Shown piece after piece: positions 44,161-57,108 of a stretch of DNA of 64,000 bases (positions within the stretch are counted from its first letter, which is position 1; every line of letters starts with the position of its first letter). Source of the stretch: Chenopodium formosanum (Eukaryota > Streptophyta > Magnoliopsida > Caryophyllales > Amaranthaceae); NCBI GenBank assembly GCA_024500155.1, contig CM044862.1, positions 42,976,001-43,040,000 of the forward strand, given 5' to 3'. The position numbers and the translations under genes were made by a program. The notes beneath the pieces were generated by a model. It was not told where the DNA came from, searched no databases, and saw nothing but the letters and a program-made list of their open reading frames with translations.

Positions 44161-47100
44161 ATAAGGTGTGTATATACATACAATATATTAGGGTTTGATT
44201 GGATAAGAATATAAACCCTAGATCTAAATTGTTTCGGAATGATACAAAGGAGGATAATGGATATCCACAAATATTTCATAACACTCCCCCTTTGATGTCC
44301 ATTATCGAAGACTGTGCCTCATTAAAACCTTATTAGGAAAACCCTTGTGGGATAAAAACCTAATGAAGGAAAAAGAGCACAACATTCTTCGTAATACGCT
44401 CAAAATGCTGCCTCGTTAAAAACAATACCAGGAAAACCAAATATGGGACAAAAACCATGGTTAAGGGAAAAAGAGTGCATCGCGTATTTTCTCCTCCTAA
44501 TGAATACATAACTTGAGATCTTCTAGTGCCGCAGCGATGAATCCAATATGTTTGGATATCTTGTAATATGTAGTAAGTAAAGTATCATTCGTTGATCTTC
44601 GAGTCTCCTAAGCTGAAGTTGCATCTTCAATTCTTTAAGTCTTCACGTGAACATGTGAAGTGTCTTCATTTCACCATACATGAATTTATCTCTAATATCA
44701 TTATTTTAAATCTCTGTTTAATAGTTAATTTAAAAATTAAACTTATGCGTTTATGACTTCTTCTGGAAGTCGTTAATAATAGAAATTGATGATCATTGTT
44801 TGATCAAACATTCATTAATAATAATTTGATGACAAAACTTGACATTATTAATGTCGTTCTTCAATCTCATATGAACTATAATATAATATATGCAATTATA
44901 TAAATTAATCATGGTTCTTCTAAACCACAAGAAACAGTCTCACGCATAAGTATCCCATTTCTTTAGAAGTTTCATAATTAACTACACGATAATTTTTCTA
45001 CAGATACAAATAGTAAATCTCACTAACTCTTATATACTCAAACTTCAGGTTGAGATGTCTATGATATAGTCACATAAAAGTTTCAAGAGTTTGATAATTG
45101 TAATATTAAAAAAATTGTAGGGCTGGGTATTTAAATACGTCGTATATAAGTTCTTCAAGAACTCTTCTTACATGATTCATAAAATGTTATTAAATCGACG
45201 TTTTCAATAATTTCATCACCACTATAAGCCCATTGGAATATATATATTTATTTGTAATTTTCCTTCAAAGTTACAAATACGCCATACTATATATATTTTG
45301 AACAGACATTCACATATACCACAATTATTGTATAGAACTAATGCATCAATATGAGATATAGAAAACAAAATATGTAATGAGTAACACACCTAATAACTTT
45401 CAATATATGCAATGAATATTCCATTAACCTATGACTCACACATGTATATGAACATACATAAGGCTCTAAATAATGCAAGACACTGAACAGTGTGGATTCA
45501 AAAAATCCATATACTATTGGACTTCTGGTCCTTAATAAACTTATGATGATTATCATTATGTGGACATCAAAATGGACATATATTCCAAATCCCTTATTTA
45601 ATAGTCAATTATATCATGCATATGCATTATTTATCGGTTCCATCATATACCGATATTATCATATAATTCCTCAAGATACAATTTTAATTTGCATGCTATT
45701 TTGACAATTATATCTGAATACATTTTTCATTGGTACCAACATAATTTTTCTTACATCATAGGTCATCTATCGTAATAATTCAGATATCTACACAACTTCA
45801 AAGGTATTTCATACTGGTATTAATATACTATTACACTATTAAAAGTGTCAACTGCACTATCTGTCCATATATCACATCTTTATTTTGGAACCAATTATAC
45901 AATCTACATTTCAGGTGTAGTTATTCAAGTATATACAATTGGCAAGGTTTATCTCAATGTGCAACATATCTTGATAGCATATGGACAAAAGTTGGCTAGA
46001 AAACATTTCAAATTACCATTATTTATATAGGGATCATCAGTTTAATTAAATTTTTCCAACTCACTACAATTCTACCCCTAAGTTGGTAAAATATCTCATA
46101 TATAGGGGCATCACAGTTCTTCACCAACTTAGTATACAAATTTGCAATAAAATTCATTTTATAGGAGGATCATAATAGACAATTTATCTCTCAGAATAAT
46201 TATATTAAAACAAGCTTTTATATCTTCTAGAGAGCAATTTTAAATTATTTCTTCATTAACTATACATTGAATTATACATATGTATTTATTATTAAATCTT
46301 TCACAGTTTGTTCTCTTTAGGAGATCAATAATTCAACATCAATGGGGAGACATATGTTGTGCAGTTGAATTTCCTTCTTTTCCTTTTTCTTATGTGCTGA
46401 CATATTATAGCCCCAGTCAAAAGAATTGTTATACAAGCATAAATCACTTGCTTGTAATTTTACTAGTTGGTAATCTTCTAGATTTTTAAAGACTTAAATA
46501 GTGTATTTTGTGAGCTTCTAGTCACTTGATAATTGACAATAATATATAAGTTATTTTAGTGAACTTCTGGTCACCCATTACTCTTTTATATAAGAAATCA
46601 AAACTTATTAACCCTTGAAATTTTTTTCATATATACAAATTATTATGAATCACAATCAAAATATGGCTCAATCTTAATGTTATGTCTTGCCATTCAATTA
46701 ATTTCATATATTTAACATTAAGAGAGCATCAACACATTATCAAATGAAACTTTTGGTTTCCATAACGGGTAATTATTAAACCCGGATGGCCTAATTTAAT
46801 TATCACATCCAATCGCTTCTGTAAATTTGAACTTTGGTCCGTTTTCCAACACTAGTGACCAATTTATTAAACTTAATTCATGCATGACCATGAATGTGAT
46901 GTGATATTAGAACACCAACACGTGTTTCTTTATACAATTGGCAAGACAATCAACTAATATTATCCAATAATTACTTATATATACTCTGCTGGAGTTTTGA
47001 CTATAATCTTAATACATGTTAATCTTGTTAGATAGTTCATACTCTTTTAGAGTATTTTATATAATCATGAGACATATTGATTTTACTAAAAATGATTTTA

Positions 47101-47224
47101 TTTTAATAATGTAATGGGATTTATCATTTCCTCAAATTTGTCATTGTCAATAGTTGCTCCATTCCTTTTTCCGAAGGTCTGTTTTTTTTAATCTATAGGA
47201 CTACAACGCTTCAGCCGTGCTTTA
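44161..47224. other. AT-rich stretch with copia-LTR-like repeat
   Basis: 44265-44500 begins CACTCCCCCTTTGATGTCCA and has two related blocks: GCCTCATTAAAACC, then AGGAAAACCC and GGAAAAAGAG (44311-44376), and GCCTCGTTAAAAAC with the same followers (44411-44475). I recall this pattern from LTRs of plant copia elements read on the opposite strand. The remaining 2.7 kb is AT-rich without a supportable gene; CTTCTGGTC recurs near 45528, 46514 and 46567. Confidence 0.35.
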
Positions 47225-47714
47225 TGTTTTAGTGTTTTTGTCCCTTGGGAGAGTTACATCACAAAGATTGGTCCGGCTCGAGCTGCACTTGCAAAACAAC
47301 GGAGACTCCGGTTATAGGAGCTCCGCCTCTGACGATCAAGTTAGTAACTTGAAAGAGAATAAATAGTGCGGAAATTTAGGTGGGTATCTTCTTGGATTAC
47401 AAGCTCAGGTGTTTCTCTAATGTGAAAGAAAGTAGGTGTAATAAATGATTGATTGTGTCCCCAAAATGGGGAAATATCTCCCTATTTATAGGGTCGTTGG
47501 AAGGTGTGTCCCTATCTAGGTCACTTGACCTAGATTTTAGTGGGTTGTGCCGTTTTACGGCTTCTTGGAAATTGGGCCCTTGAAGGCCGCAATTTCAGAA
47601 GATATCTGAAGGGGACACGTGTCAGATGACTATTGGGCCACTTGGACCAACTTGGGTTTGACACGTGGCCTTCTCTCATTGGTCCACATGTCTAGGGTAT
47701 TTTTACCCTAAACA
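47225..47714 (-). repeat. 3' LTR of element F (490 bp)
   Basis: On the minus strand TGTTTAGGGTAAAAATACCC to ACACTAAAACA. TATA (minus) at about 47483-47489. GACACGTGTC 47614-47623 and GACACGTGGC 47660-47669. Polypurine tract GTGAGGGGCAAA at 47715-47726. Confidence 0.9.
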
Positions 47715-47841
47715 TTTGCCCCTCACAGGGGTCACAGGGCTACCACGTGACGCCTGTGACACGTGTCCACCTGTGAGAGGTGAAAAGTAAAACGACTAGT
47801 AAAATTTAGGGTATGACGGGGATGCCCCCGTTTCACCCCTC

Positions 47842-47848
47842 TATAAAT
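47842..47848 (+). promoter_or_regulatory. TATA box of the element F antisense promoter
   Basis: CTATAAATAG preceded by ATGCCCCCGTTTCACCCC, aligned with the element B promoter. Upstream 47735-47775 contains CACGTGAC and GACACGTGTCC. Confidence 0.65.
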
Positions 47849-48027
47849 AGAAGTTTACCCCCCTCCTTTCAATCACTATTTTCTTTTCTTGACTTTCTAG
47901 AGAGAGAAAGAGAGATTCTTAGAGACAGGTACTTTGATCACGTCTGCGTCAGATTCTCAATATTTCCGTGTGCTCACTTTACAACACCCGGTCACCCGTA
48001 TGTAGCAGTTTTTAGAGTTAAAGTAAG

Positions 48028-48264
48028 GTAACCGCCTTTACCATTTTTTAGCTTTTCCTTCATTTTAAGTTGTATACATTCTTTTTCCGTCTGTATACAT
48101 AGTCTTTAAAAATAAAAAGGAGCTCTCAATCCACAATCTCGGCACTACCTAGGACATTCAGCCAATCTCCCGGAACGGCTGAATCTAGAACAGGGGGTGC
48201 CTTTTCTGGACTGTCGGAACTGCTGTGCTCATCCCCGAATCGCTCCCTCTCTGTGTCTGTGCAG
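48028..48264 (+). other. Putative 5' leader intron of the element F antisense gene
   Basis: Donor AAG|GTAACCGCC (same as element A) and acceptor CTGTGCAG|GACACA. The in-frame upstream ATG of A and B is AGG here (48118-48120), while the 150-nt extension frame is still open. Confidence 0.55.
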
Positions 48265-48270
48265 GACACA

Positions 48271-50978
48271 ATGGCTAGAGTTAAACAGACTGCTACTAAG
48301 CCTAAAATCCGGCGCGCTATGGAAGTGCCCGCCGATGAGGTTGTTTCGGATGGGGAACAAGAGGATTCGGAGGAGAGAAGTAGTTCCGACAATGAGGTTC
48401 CCTCATCCTCCGAAAGCTCAAGCGTGAGAGAGGTAGACGGTGAAGAGGTCGCCTCCTCAAATGTATCCGGGGAAGAGACAAGCAATAATGATGCCGCCGA
48501 ATGATTGGGAGCCGAGGCTTATGGCTCCGATCAAGATAATTTTGCGGCTGAGTATCAGCAGCCGGCTAAAGCTTGAGCTAACCCTGACCAAAAGAAGATA
48601 AGAATGCTTCCGAGTGATATAGCCCTACTGAAGAGCGGCTTCAAGGCCTTCAAAGAAAAACACCCCTTTGGAAAGGGGTGGGATATAATAGTTCCGCCTG
48701 GGGACGCGGTTATGGCCTAGGAGGATAACACTGAAAATGTAGACAACTACTTTGTCTGCTATGAGGCGGTAATAGAAGCCGGCCTTCGGTTCCCCCTCCA
48801 TACTGGGATTAGGAAAATGCTCAAGGGGTATGATCTGGTGTTTGGCAGCTCACCCCAAACTCGTGGGTGAATATTTTGAGTTACATTGCCGCCTGCGAGC
48901 TCTAGAATATAGCCCCCTGATTTTTCGCCTTCGCTTATATGCACTATTTGAGCAAGGCCCTAGACGGTCATGGGGCGTGGTATACTCTTACCACTTTGCC
49001 CCAATATCTAATGACCATGGACAAGGTGTCCAAATGGTCCGGGTGGAAAGAGAATTTTTATTTTGTCTCCTCCCCCACTCTAAGACACAACCGGACGCTA
49101 CGCCGGTACAATAAGGAACTGGCTCTCCTGGTAAGGAAATGTCCTCTCCCGACACTTTCTACTAGAGGCCGAGAGCAAATAATGGACCCAAGTTTCTTGG
49201 AAACCACAAGCGAGCCCTTGGGGGATGGGGCTCATTATTATTGTACCTAAGAACTGGATCCCCCATCCAGACTTCTTCAAGGATGAAAGATTCTTGTCCG
49301 CCTGCGGGTTAAGCACCATGTTTCCCAAGGGTAGATCCACTTTGCCTCCGGCAATTCTGTTATTTTTTGTTTTTGTACTTCAACTTTTTATTATTTTAAC
49401 TAACTCCTCGTTTGCCCCTTGTAGCCGACACCTTAAAGATGGTATATTTGGAGAAGACCCCGGCTATGTCCGCTGCGCAGCTGCGCAAAGAGAGCGCGCT
49501 CTCTAAGAGAGCAGCCGTTGAGGCCAAGAAAGACAAGGTAAGTCTGCCTGACCTACCTTGTTTTCTTTAAATTTCTACTAAGTGTTTTTGTCAGCTAATA
49601 ACTTTTAATTCTTTATTTGCAGGATGCCAGCAAACGCGTTCCGCGCTCCATCTCCAAGCTTTTCAAAAGACAAGGAGAGGAGCTGGATAAAACTCCGCCT
49701 GCCAAGGCCGTAAGGAAGAATCCCTCCCAGTCAACTTCCACTGTCAATCCGGATCGTCCTACGACCAGCGGCAAATTAACATCTGTCATGAAGGTTCGGA
49801 GTGAAAGCTTAGAACGTTCAGGGAAGAAATCGCCGGATGCCTCTATGGCATCGAAGGGTGGCCAGCCACCCAATGTTACAGCGGGTGCGGTAATGACAGG
49901 GGAGGAAGATGCCTCAAAGCTCCATCCTCAAACCCAAGGTAAGAATAAGATTGAACTTCCTTGGCCGCTTGACTTTATGCGAGTCAAGACTATGGTTGAC
50001 CCTTCGGGGGGTTCAGTCAGCAGTCGGCAACGAATGAATGCCAACTACGCTGCATCCCTCTCACCAAGTACTTCTTAAGGTGCAGATATTACATCCAACG
50101 AGCCGGATCTTCCTGGGTTTGCAAAACGGATGGTGAGGACCCTCACCCGGTTTGAGAAGAACTCCATATATGATATGCAGGTAGCGGACTTCGACCGAAT
50201 AACGGGCCAACTGGCTAAGGTAAACTATTTTCCAACTTGATTCTGATATTTTTTCTTCCGTTTTCACCAAGTATTTCATATTCTGGCTGTCCCTTTCTAG
50301 GTTATATTGAGGGTGGATATGCTCTGGGGCCCCTTCAGGCAAAAAGAAGAAGAGGTAAACGACGCCAAACAAAGGGCCACTCAAAACCTCAACTCTGCTG
50401 AATATGATAATTATATGTGTGAATTAAAGATTAAAGCAGTAAAGTTGCAACAGAAGGAGCTGATCCGGAGCTTGACGACTGCTAACAATGAAGCCAACAG
50501 CTAGGTTAATGACCTTGAGCAAAAACTGACGGATGCTCAAGCTAATCTCAAGGCATTAGAGGACGCTGATACGGAGAACACAAATCTCCGGGCGGACGTT
50601 TCCCGGTTGGGGGTGGAGATTGTCAACCTGCGGAACCAGCAGGCGGATGAAATTGCAAAGGAGTAGACCCGGCTGATGGAGGAGAATGAGCGGGACAATG
50701 CGGCCTGCCTGAAGATAGCCTGGGGGCTCCTCTATCTAGAAGTAGACTTTGAAGTCTATAAGCTTAGGTATGATTACGCCACTACGGTGTATGATGCCCA
50801 AGTTTTGAGAGAGGCAGCTCCGCCTCGCTTCAAAGGCTGGGCTGCTGAGCTGGGATAGGAAGTCTCATGTAATGTAGAGGAGCCAGTGGAGGGCCAGCAG
50901 AACCAAGACAACCAGCCTCAGGCGGCTGAAAATCAATCAGAAGCCCTCCCTACCGTTCAAGACCAGCCGGGTCAGTAG
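48271..50978 (+). pseudogene. Antisense accessory gene of element F (decayed)
   Basis: Exon pattern as in A and B: 48271-49330, 49425-49537, 49623-49938, 50086-50219, 50301-50978, with GT-AG borders and phases 1-0-1-0 retained. The start is MARVKQTATKPKIRR. The first exon has TGA at 48502-48504, TAG near 48718 and two compensating shifts; IRKMLKGYDL, MHYLSKALDG and PKNWIPHPDFF mark the globular domain. The last exon has TAG at 50502, 50664 and 50856 but keeps the coiled coil, LKIAWGLLYLEVDFEVYKL and a Gln/Glu-rich tail. Splice signals outlasting the reading frame show the structure is ancestral. No protein is expected from this copy. Confidence 0.8.
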
Positions 50979-51329
50979 CTTCCTCCTCAACCTTGAATCA
51001 GCCTCCCCAAATTCTACGCCAGTGTGCCATTTATTTTCTTTTCCACCTTATTAGCCGAGTATGTTGTACTTCTACCAACTACGGAGTTGGGATAACAATT
51101 TTTTTTTCTTTTGTTTCTGCACCGGATGTGATTCCGGTTAACAATCATTTTAGCCTTGGTGCCAGTTTTAATTTTATGAATGAAGTATTCTGACTCAGTC
51201 GATTTTTTTAGTCGTGTTTGCATTTTAATTATTTATTTAAATTTTGCGTATATACTGCAATTCTTTTATATTTTGCCTCACTTATCAAAAGCTTGCGACA
51301 GAATGTAATTTGGTTGTTCTTGCCCCTGG

Positions 51330-51457
51330 ATGGCTGTGTGGTTGGTTTCATTCAAATTGATTGATTGGCTTGAAACATATGATACTTTTAGTAGTATGAG
51401 ATGTTTTTAGGCTAATAAATCATAATGGTGATTTCCCCAAACCAAGTGCACAACCGG
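51330..51457. other. Conserved three-stem hairpin (element F copy, decayed)
   Basis: Outer stem GGCTGTGTGGTTGGTTT with AAACCAAGTGCACAACC is partly preserved. The middle stem around 51360-51378/51400-51421 has lost several pairs. Inner stem ATACT 51382-51386 with AGTAT 51393-51397. It lies about 350 bp beyond the antisense stop. Confidence 0.65.
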
Positions 51458-51530
51458 CCATTTAAACGGGTGCTCCCAGCCTTTTACCCAGGCAGTAAAA
51501 TTCCGTTTGGGGTTGTTGCATAGCCATTAC

Positions 51531-53516
51531 TGTAGACACCCATTTGTGTCTCCCAAAAACCAAACCCGGTGATGAGTGCCTTTCACGTCGAATCATAATC
51601 GATTGAAACGAAAGTGTGGGAAGGTCTAGTGTTGCGAAAAGTTTTATTTCTTTTCTCTTCTCCCTGATTTTGAAAACTTTATTTTAAGAAAACAGCCAAT
51701 CGAGTTTGGTTGGTCCATGATATGGGTCCAATAGTGGTGTAGTTGTATGGGGCTTGCAAAGACCTTTCCAACGATATATTATAAGCCCAATTCCGATGAA
51801 TATTGAGGAAGTTATGGCCAATTTACTAAACTGAGTTCGGTTTGAGCTTTATGTACGGCCCAATGATCTAGGGGAGGGCCTAATATAATTTATCATTCCT
51901 AATGCAATTAGGAATGGTTTTAGTCTTATAGAACATTCTAGAAGGTTCTAATCATTCCTAATTCAATTAGGACTCTTTAGAGTTTTAATCAAGATCAAAT
52001 AGCATTTTCGATGGAATTATATTATTTTATCTTCTAGTACGGGAAATTTATCAGATTTTTGAAAAAGTGTTGAAAATCAGTTTGGCGTCCAACCTCAGGC
52101 CTTGGCGCCTGGAACCAGGATTGGCGCTAGGCGCTAGCTATTGGCGCCTGGCGCTAGCCACTGGTGCTGGAGCCAACTAGCCAGGGATGGCGCCAATGTT
52201 GTTTTGCGATCTTCAGATTCTGTTTTGTTAAATTATCTTTTTTGGATGATTTTCTCTATAAATATCGTATCAAAAACTCCGTTTTCATGGACCAAGATTC
52301 ACCAATTTCCATTCATCTAATTCTCTTCATCTACAATTTTCATTCATCATCTACATCTACATTCACCAACTTTTATCTTCATCTTTCATTCAACAATTCA
52401 CAATAAACAAGTATTCTTTAGCATTCTTTCTTCCTTGCTTTTTAACACAAAATTCCGCATTCACAAGATCTAGAACCACCTAGCCATATTCGAAGTTGCC
52501 TTCGCCCTAGACGTAAAAGGTTTTAATTTCTGATGGTTTGGTCCCAAATCTCTCTTTCAATTATTTAATTTAATTGTTTTGATTATTATTTTTCCTTGAA
52601 ATTACTAACGTGTGTATTTTGTAATTAGAAAGAGGTACGAGGCATCCAAGTAAGTACTTTAAGGGTTTTAATTGATTTTATTGATTTTATGATGTAGACA
52701 TCATGTTTATATTGTTGTTATGATATTCCTAGTATCATGTCTAGGATATTTTTAATATTAAATATGATTAAAAGTACGATGCTTCCTATGTTCTTCGTAA
52801 TATTTATTCATGTTAGTATCATGTTAGGGCTAAAGATTTGATTTTTATTGTTTAGTGACATGCTAGGATTTGTTATTAATCTTGTTAGTATCATGCCTAG
52901 GATCTTGCTATGCTTTAACATGATTATTATTATTAATTATGATTAATATTATTATTAATGATGTTGATTATTTATTATGTTGCTTGATATGCATATTATT
53001 TTATTCTTTATTGCTTGATCACCTTTTATTGCATGTTAAAGGGAATTGGTACTTGTAACCACGCTTAATAAGATAATTAATAATCTTGTTAGGTTAATTG
53101 TGATTATAATTCAAGTGATCGCCAATAATAGTTTGTTTGTGCATTAATATTCAACCAACATAGATTAAACAGGTTTAGGGTTAATCCTATTGATTACATG
53201 TTAGTCAGAAAGCGCACATGAATACGAGCAGAATAAAGTAGAGGCCTATTATTAGGGCAGGTTTAATCTCTTTTAGGTTGGATTTGTACCATCATCCCCG
53301 AACCCTTATTTGGTTCATGACCTTATGGAGTTGACGATCTTTTGGATCGTTAATGGGTGTAACCTTCACCTCGTGAACGGTTTACAAGTTCCTTAAAAAC
53401 TTGTTGGCGACTCTTTTGCTCTATCTTCTTCCCTTTTGGACGCCACCGTACTTTAGTGTATGATCACAGTGGGGTTCAAGCTAGTGGGATTTTAAGGCTT
53501 GAAATTATTTCCTACA
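51531..53516 (+). repeat. 5' LTR of element D (1986 bp)
   Basis: TGTAGACACC to TTCCTACA, homologous over its length to 8352-10440. GGCGCC island 52080-52200 just upstream of TATAAAT 52257-52263. Confidence 0.92.
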
Positions 53517-53520
53517 GTTT

Positions 53521-53538
53521 TTGGCGACTCCGCTAGGG
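53521..53538 (+). other. Primer-binding site of element D
   Basis: TTGGCGACTCCGCTAGGG lies four bases after the LTR end; compare TGGTGACTCC in element E. tRNA not identified. Confidence 0.75.
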
Positions 53539-55197
53539 TGGATTTCTATTTTAATTCCTGAATTTGTTTCGGCAATGATTTAGAATGAGTGGATGAGACT
53601 CGAAAAGTTTTAATTATTTCATGTGCGTAATTTTGATTAACATTATTGTCATATGCATAAAAAGGTTCTCATTGGAAAGACCATCCGTAATGAGTCAAAA
53701 ACATAGGATTTTACACGTAGGAAATTTGAGAAATGTCTTTCACAACTAGGACTGAAATAACACCGCGGGAAACTGAATGATTTTATTGCGCATAGAAAGC
53801 TGCTGAGGCATGTGGGAAGTAGCGTCAGGGGCCAGAGCTTGGCGCCATACTTTAAGCCGTAGCGCTAGACGCCAATATTGGCGCCAGGCGCTACAGTTAA
53901 AAGTTGGCGCCAGTCTCTGTTTGCTGGCGCCAATTTCCCCCAATACCGAGCCAGAAATATGCGTTCTAATTTCGACCGATTTTTCGTATTGTTTGCTCGA
54001 TCCTGCTTCATGATTTAATTTTTCTCACTTTTCTGAAACCCATATGTGTTCTACATATGGACATAACCTTCTAGGAATTCATGCTCTATCTACCCGATTG
54101 AACGCTCCTGGCAACAAAGGGTACATCTGAGATGTTGAATTCACCAAACCATGGAAGTGAGTTTTTTCTAAAAGCTCACGGTGTCCCATCCACACGCGCT
54201 AACCCTTCACGGTTAGGCTTCTGCACGGTGCATCCGGACAATTAACCATGGACCCTATTTGACTAAACCATATCCCAAACTTTTGAGAACTAGAGCCATG
54301 GTTAGGTTGCGAACTCATTGCATCATATTGTGCCTACTTGACTAATTGTGCATTATTTGTTGTGCATATATATTCTATGTTTCTCCTAACCGTTTGTTGT
54401 TTGTGTTGAGACTAAAATTAATGACTTAAAGAACTTTTTCCTATTTAACTAATTAATTAATTATTTTGAGTCAATAAAGTTTTTTTTTTAATCAGAATTG
54501 ACCTAGCACGACTTTAGGCATACCCCAGTTGAGTAATAATGTCGAAAACAGTCCCAGACCGAAGCTCCAATATTGGCTCCAAAGTCTGAGCTGTAGCGCC
54601 ACTGTATAGTGTGTAGCGCCAGACATTAACTAAATTGTCTGGCGCTAATCACCATATTGTGACGCCAGTCCTGTCGCTTGGCCGACAGTTCGGATTATTT
54701 GTCGAGTCATCACCTAATGTCTAATTAGTCAGTATTCTGTTCAAATCGGTTAATTTTTCCGACAATGATGCTTAATAGAATTAATGTTCGAGTTTAGGCA
54801 CTAAGTCCCATGGTCTTACACAAGAGTCCAAACATGTCACTTACACTCAATACACACACCAATACACATGTTTTGACCATGATTAAGAGAGTCTTGTGTG
54901 CGCGCCCTTTTTCGTCTTTTTTTTAGGGGGGTAAGTCGGATATTAATCCTCCAATAAATAATAATACTTAGTTCCCTAAAAATATGTACATTATTGTTGC
55001 CAAAAATATGCATATACTTTTTTTAAAAATAAAAACCATAAATTCAAGTTGATTCGAGTCAAGTAATTAAAATGGAAATTGGCTTAATTTACAGCGCGTG
55101 GTCAAGAAAGGAAGGAAGATTAATCAAAGATAACCTCTTCGTACAAGTCCAATTTTTCGACAAACCTATAGCCCGCAAGAGGAAAGCAAGAATCATA
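53539..55197 (+). other. Element D leader with two GGCGCC islands
   Basis: No gene is visible before gag. GGCGCC/AGCGCC islands at 53825-53940 and 54570-54680. The 54100-54330 part matches element E's leader. No upstream ORF1 of the classical Ogre type can be recognised. Confidence 0.7.
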
Positions 55198-57108
55198 ATG
55201 GCAACTCAAGAAGAAGTCAATGATCTCAAGAACCAACTAGCTACCGTAACTGAGACACTGAAGCTTCTCGCACTTAAGATCGATGATCCCGTGAAGCAAC
55301 AACAAATGGACCTCATGCAAAAGAGCCTAAGAAAGTTGTCCAGCGACTACAAGTTTCAAGAACTCACATCCCAAGGGGTCTTGGTGGATAAAGATCTTCT
55401 TCCGTAGAAGTTCAGTGCCAACGACATCCCAACATTTAGGGCAATTGACAACCCTCACTTCCACTTAAGAGCATTTGAAACAATAATGAGTATCAAGGGT
55501 ATCGATAAGAAAGTCTTCCCTTCTCTGTTCTCACTATCTCTCGAGACCTCTACCTGGGAATCCATAGCAAACGCTTTCGTTGATAGGTACAAGTGCAACA
55601 TTCAAGTCAAAACTGACCATAGAGAACTTGAAATCCTCAAACAGAAGGAGAATGAAGGCTTCACTGCTTTCTTTAACAAGTGGAGAGAAACCTCTGCCAA
55701 AATGATCGAGGTACCAAGTGAAAAAGAGTCCGTGAGACTGTTCATTAAAAATCTCCAAGAAAAATATTCCAAACATCTTAAATATCAAAATAACCTTCAT
55801 ACCTTTAAGGTTGTTTATGATATTGGGATTAATATTGAAGATGACTTGGCTAAATCTAAAGCTGCCAACAATAGCTCCAACAGTGGCTGGAGAGGAAAGA
55901 AGAACGACAATCCTTCTTCTTCCAAAACCGCCCACTCAAATAATGTTAGCACCTTTAATTTAGGAGAAGTCCTCGCCATGAACATCCAAGGACAAAAGAA
56001 ACCGTTTATGAGAAACTTCACTCCTATTGGCATGAGTTATGACACCGCATTTGATCGATTAAATGCAAAAGGTCTTATAACTCCCATTGGACCATTTGGA
56101 GATCCACCATTTGAGAAGAAGTCGCCTAACTGGAACCCCAACGCACATTGCAAATATCACCAAGGTAGGGGCCATTATACTGAAAGCTGTTGGAAGCTTA
56201 AAGAAGCTATCTAAGACCTAATTGACAGTAACAAGTTTCCGTTGCCCCCTGCCAGTAAGAAGCCGAGTATTGACAATGCACCTCTAGCTCATACTTTGGC
56301 TATCTCCGATGAAGAAGGCAAAGTTGACCCCTCGTCTCTCATTAAGCCTGTCAAAGCAACCAATGTCGAAGAAAGAGAAGAAGAAATCTTTTTCGATGTC
56401 AAAGATAACCTTCCAGAACCAGCAAACAAGGAAGACATACGATTGCTCACGCTGTTTATGAGGGAGACATCGCAACTATTACGTGAAACTCTTAAAATTG
56501 TGAACGAACCTCACAAGAAATATGATGAACTTCCATGTCCAAAGGAAGAACCTAAAAGAAAATGCACACCAGTGAAAACGACTTATGAGGCAAAGTATTT
56601 TCCCTTACAAGTTACTGAAAAATCCAAGAAGAGCAATAAAGTTTACACTCCAATTGGGATCCCATATGCACAAATGTTCGAAATGCTCTCCGAGAGTGGC
56701 AAGCTCCAACCTCTCGAACCGAGACCATTTGAATCATTAAAAAGGACAGATAGATATTACTGTCACTACCATCAGTCAGGGGGGCACACCCTAGAAAACT
56801 GCTTCAAATTCAAGGATTTGGTGCAGAAAATGATTGATAAAAAGGAATTAATCCAAATTCAACAAGAAGAGGACATAAATGTTAATGGAGTATGGGACAG
56901 TGATGAAGAAGATGTCTACCTAAAGGACATAGTAGGACCTTCGCCTTCTGTTTCATACACCACAGACGACATTTGGGCTGAGGAAGATTCATCAATAGAT
57001 GTCCTCACAAGATCCGAGAGAATGCAACCTCCCGTTTCAACACAACCTATGCCTACTGTACTACAAGTTCCCATACCTATCATCGAAGACAATGACATCG
57101 TTAAATAG
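55198..57108 (+). pseudogene. Gag, element D, with duplicated zinc-knuckle module
   Basis: The start is MATQEEVNDLKNQL (55198), preferred over 55072 because Ogre-type gags start this way. The retrotransposon gag domain (about 55440-55860) contains FETIMSIKGIDKKVFPSLF, WESIANAFVDRYKCNIQ and EGFTAFFNKWRETSAKMIE. Two related modules follow: NFTPIGMSYDTAFDRL up to CKYHQGRGHYTESCWKL (about 56005-56214), and VYTPIGIPYAQMFEML up to CHYHQSGGHTLENCFKF (about 56640-56850). All lie in one frame, interrupted by TAG 55405, TAA 56212 and TAG 57106. Gag forms the particle and binds RNA. Confidence 0.88.

Larger units (their letters stand above)
47225..51530 (-). mobile_element. Element F: Tat/Retand-like element, 3' part, interrupted by element D
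   Basis: The 3' LTR (47225-47714), polypurine tract, antisense gene on plus (48271-50978) and conserved hairpin follow the plan of element B. The rest, expected to include gag, lies beyond element D outside the window. The sequence before D's LTR ends GCCATTAC; ATTAC is the predicted target duplication. Confidence 0.85.

Noticed and set aside
44161..47224. Possible endogenous pararetrovirus because of AT-rich sequence with many short frames
   Set aside because: No coat, RT or movement-protein motif in any frame; the only recognisable part is copia-LTR-like.
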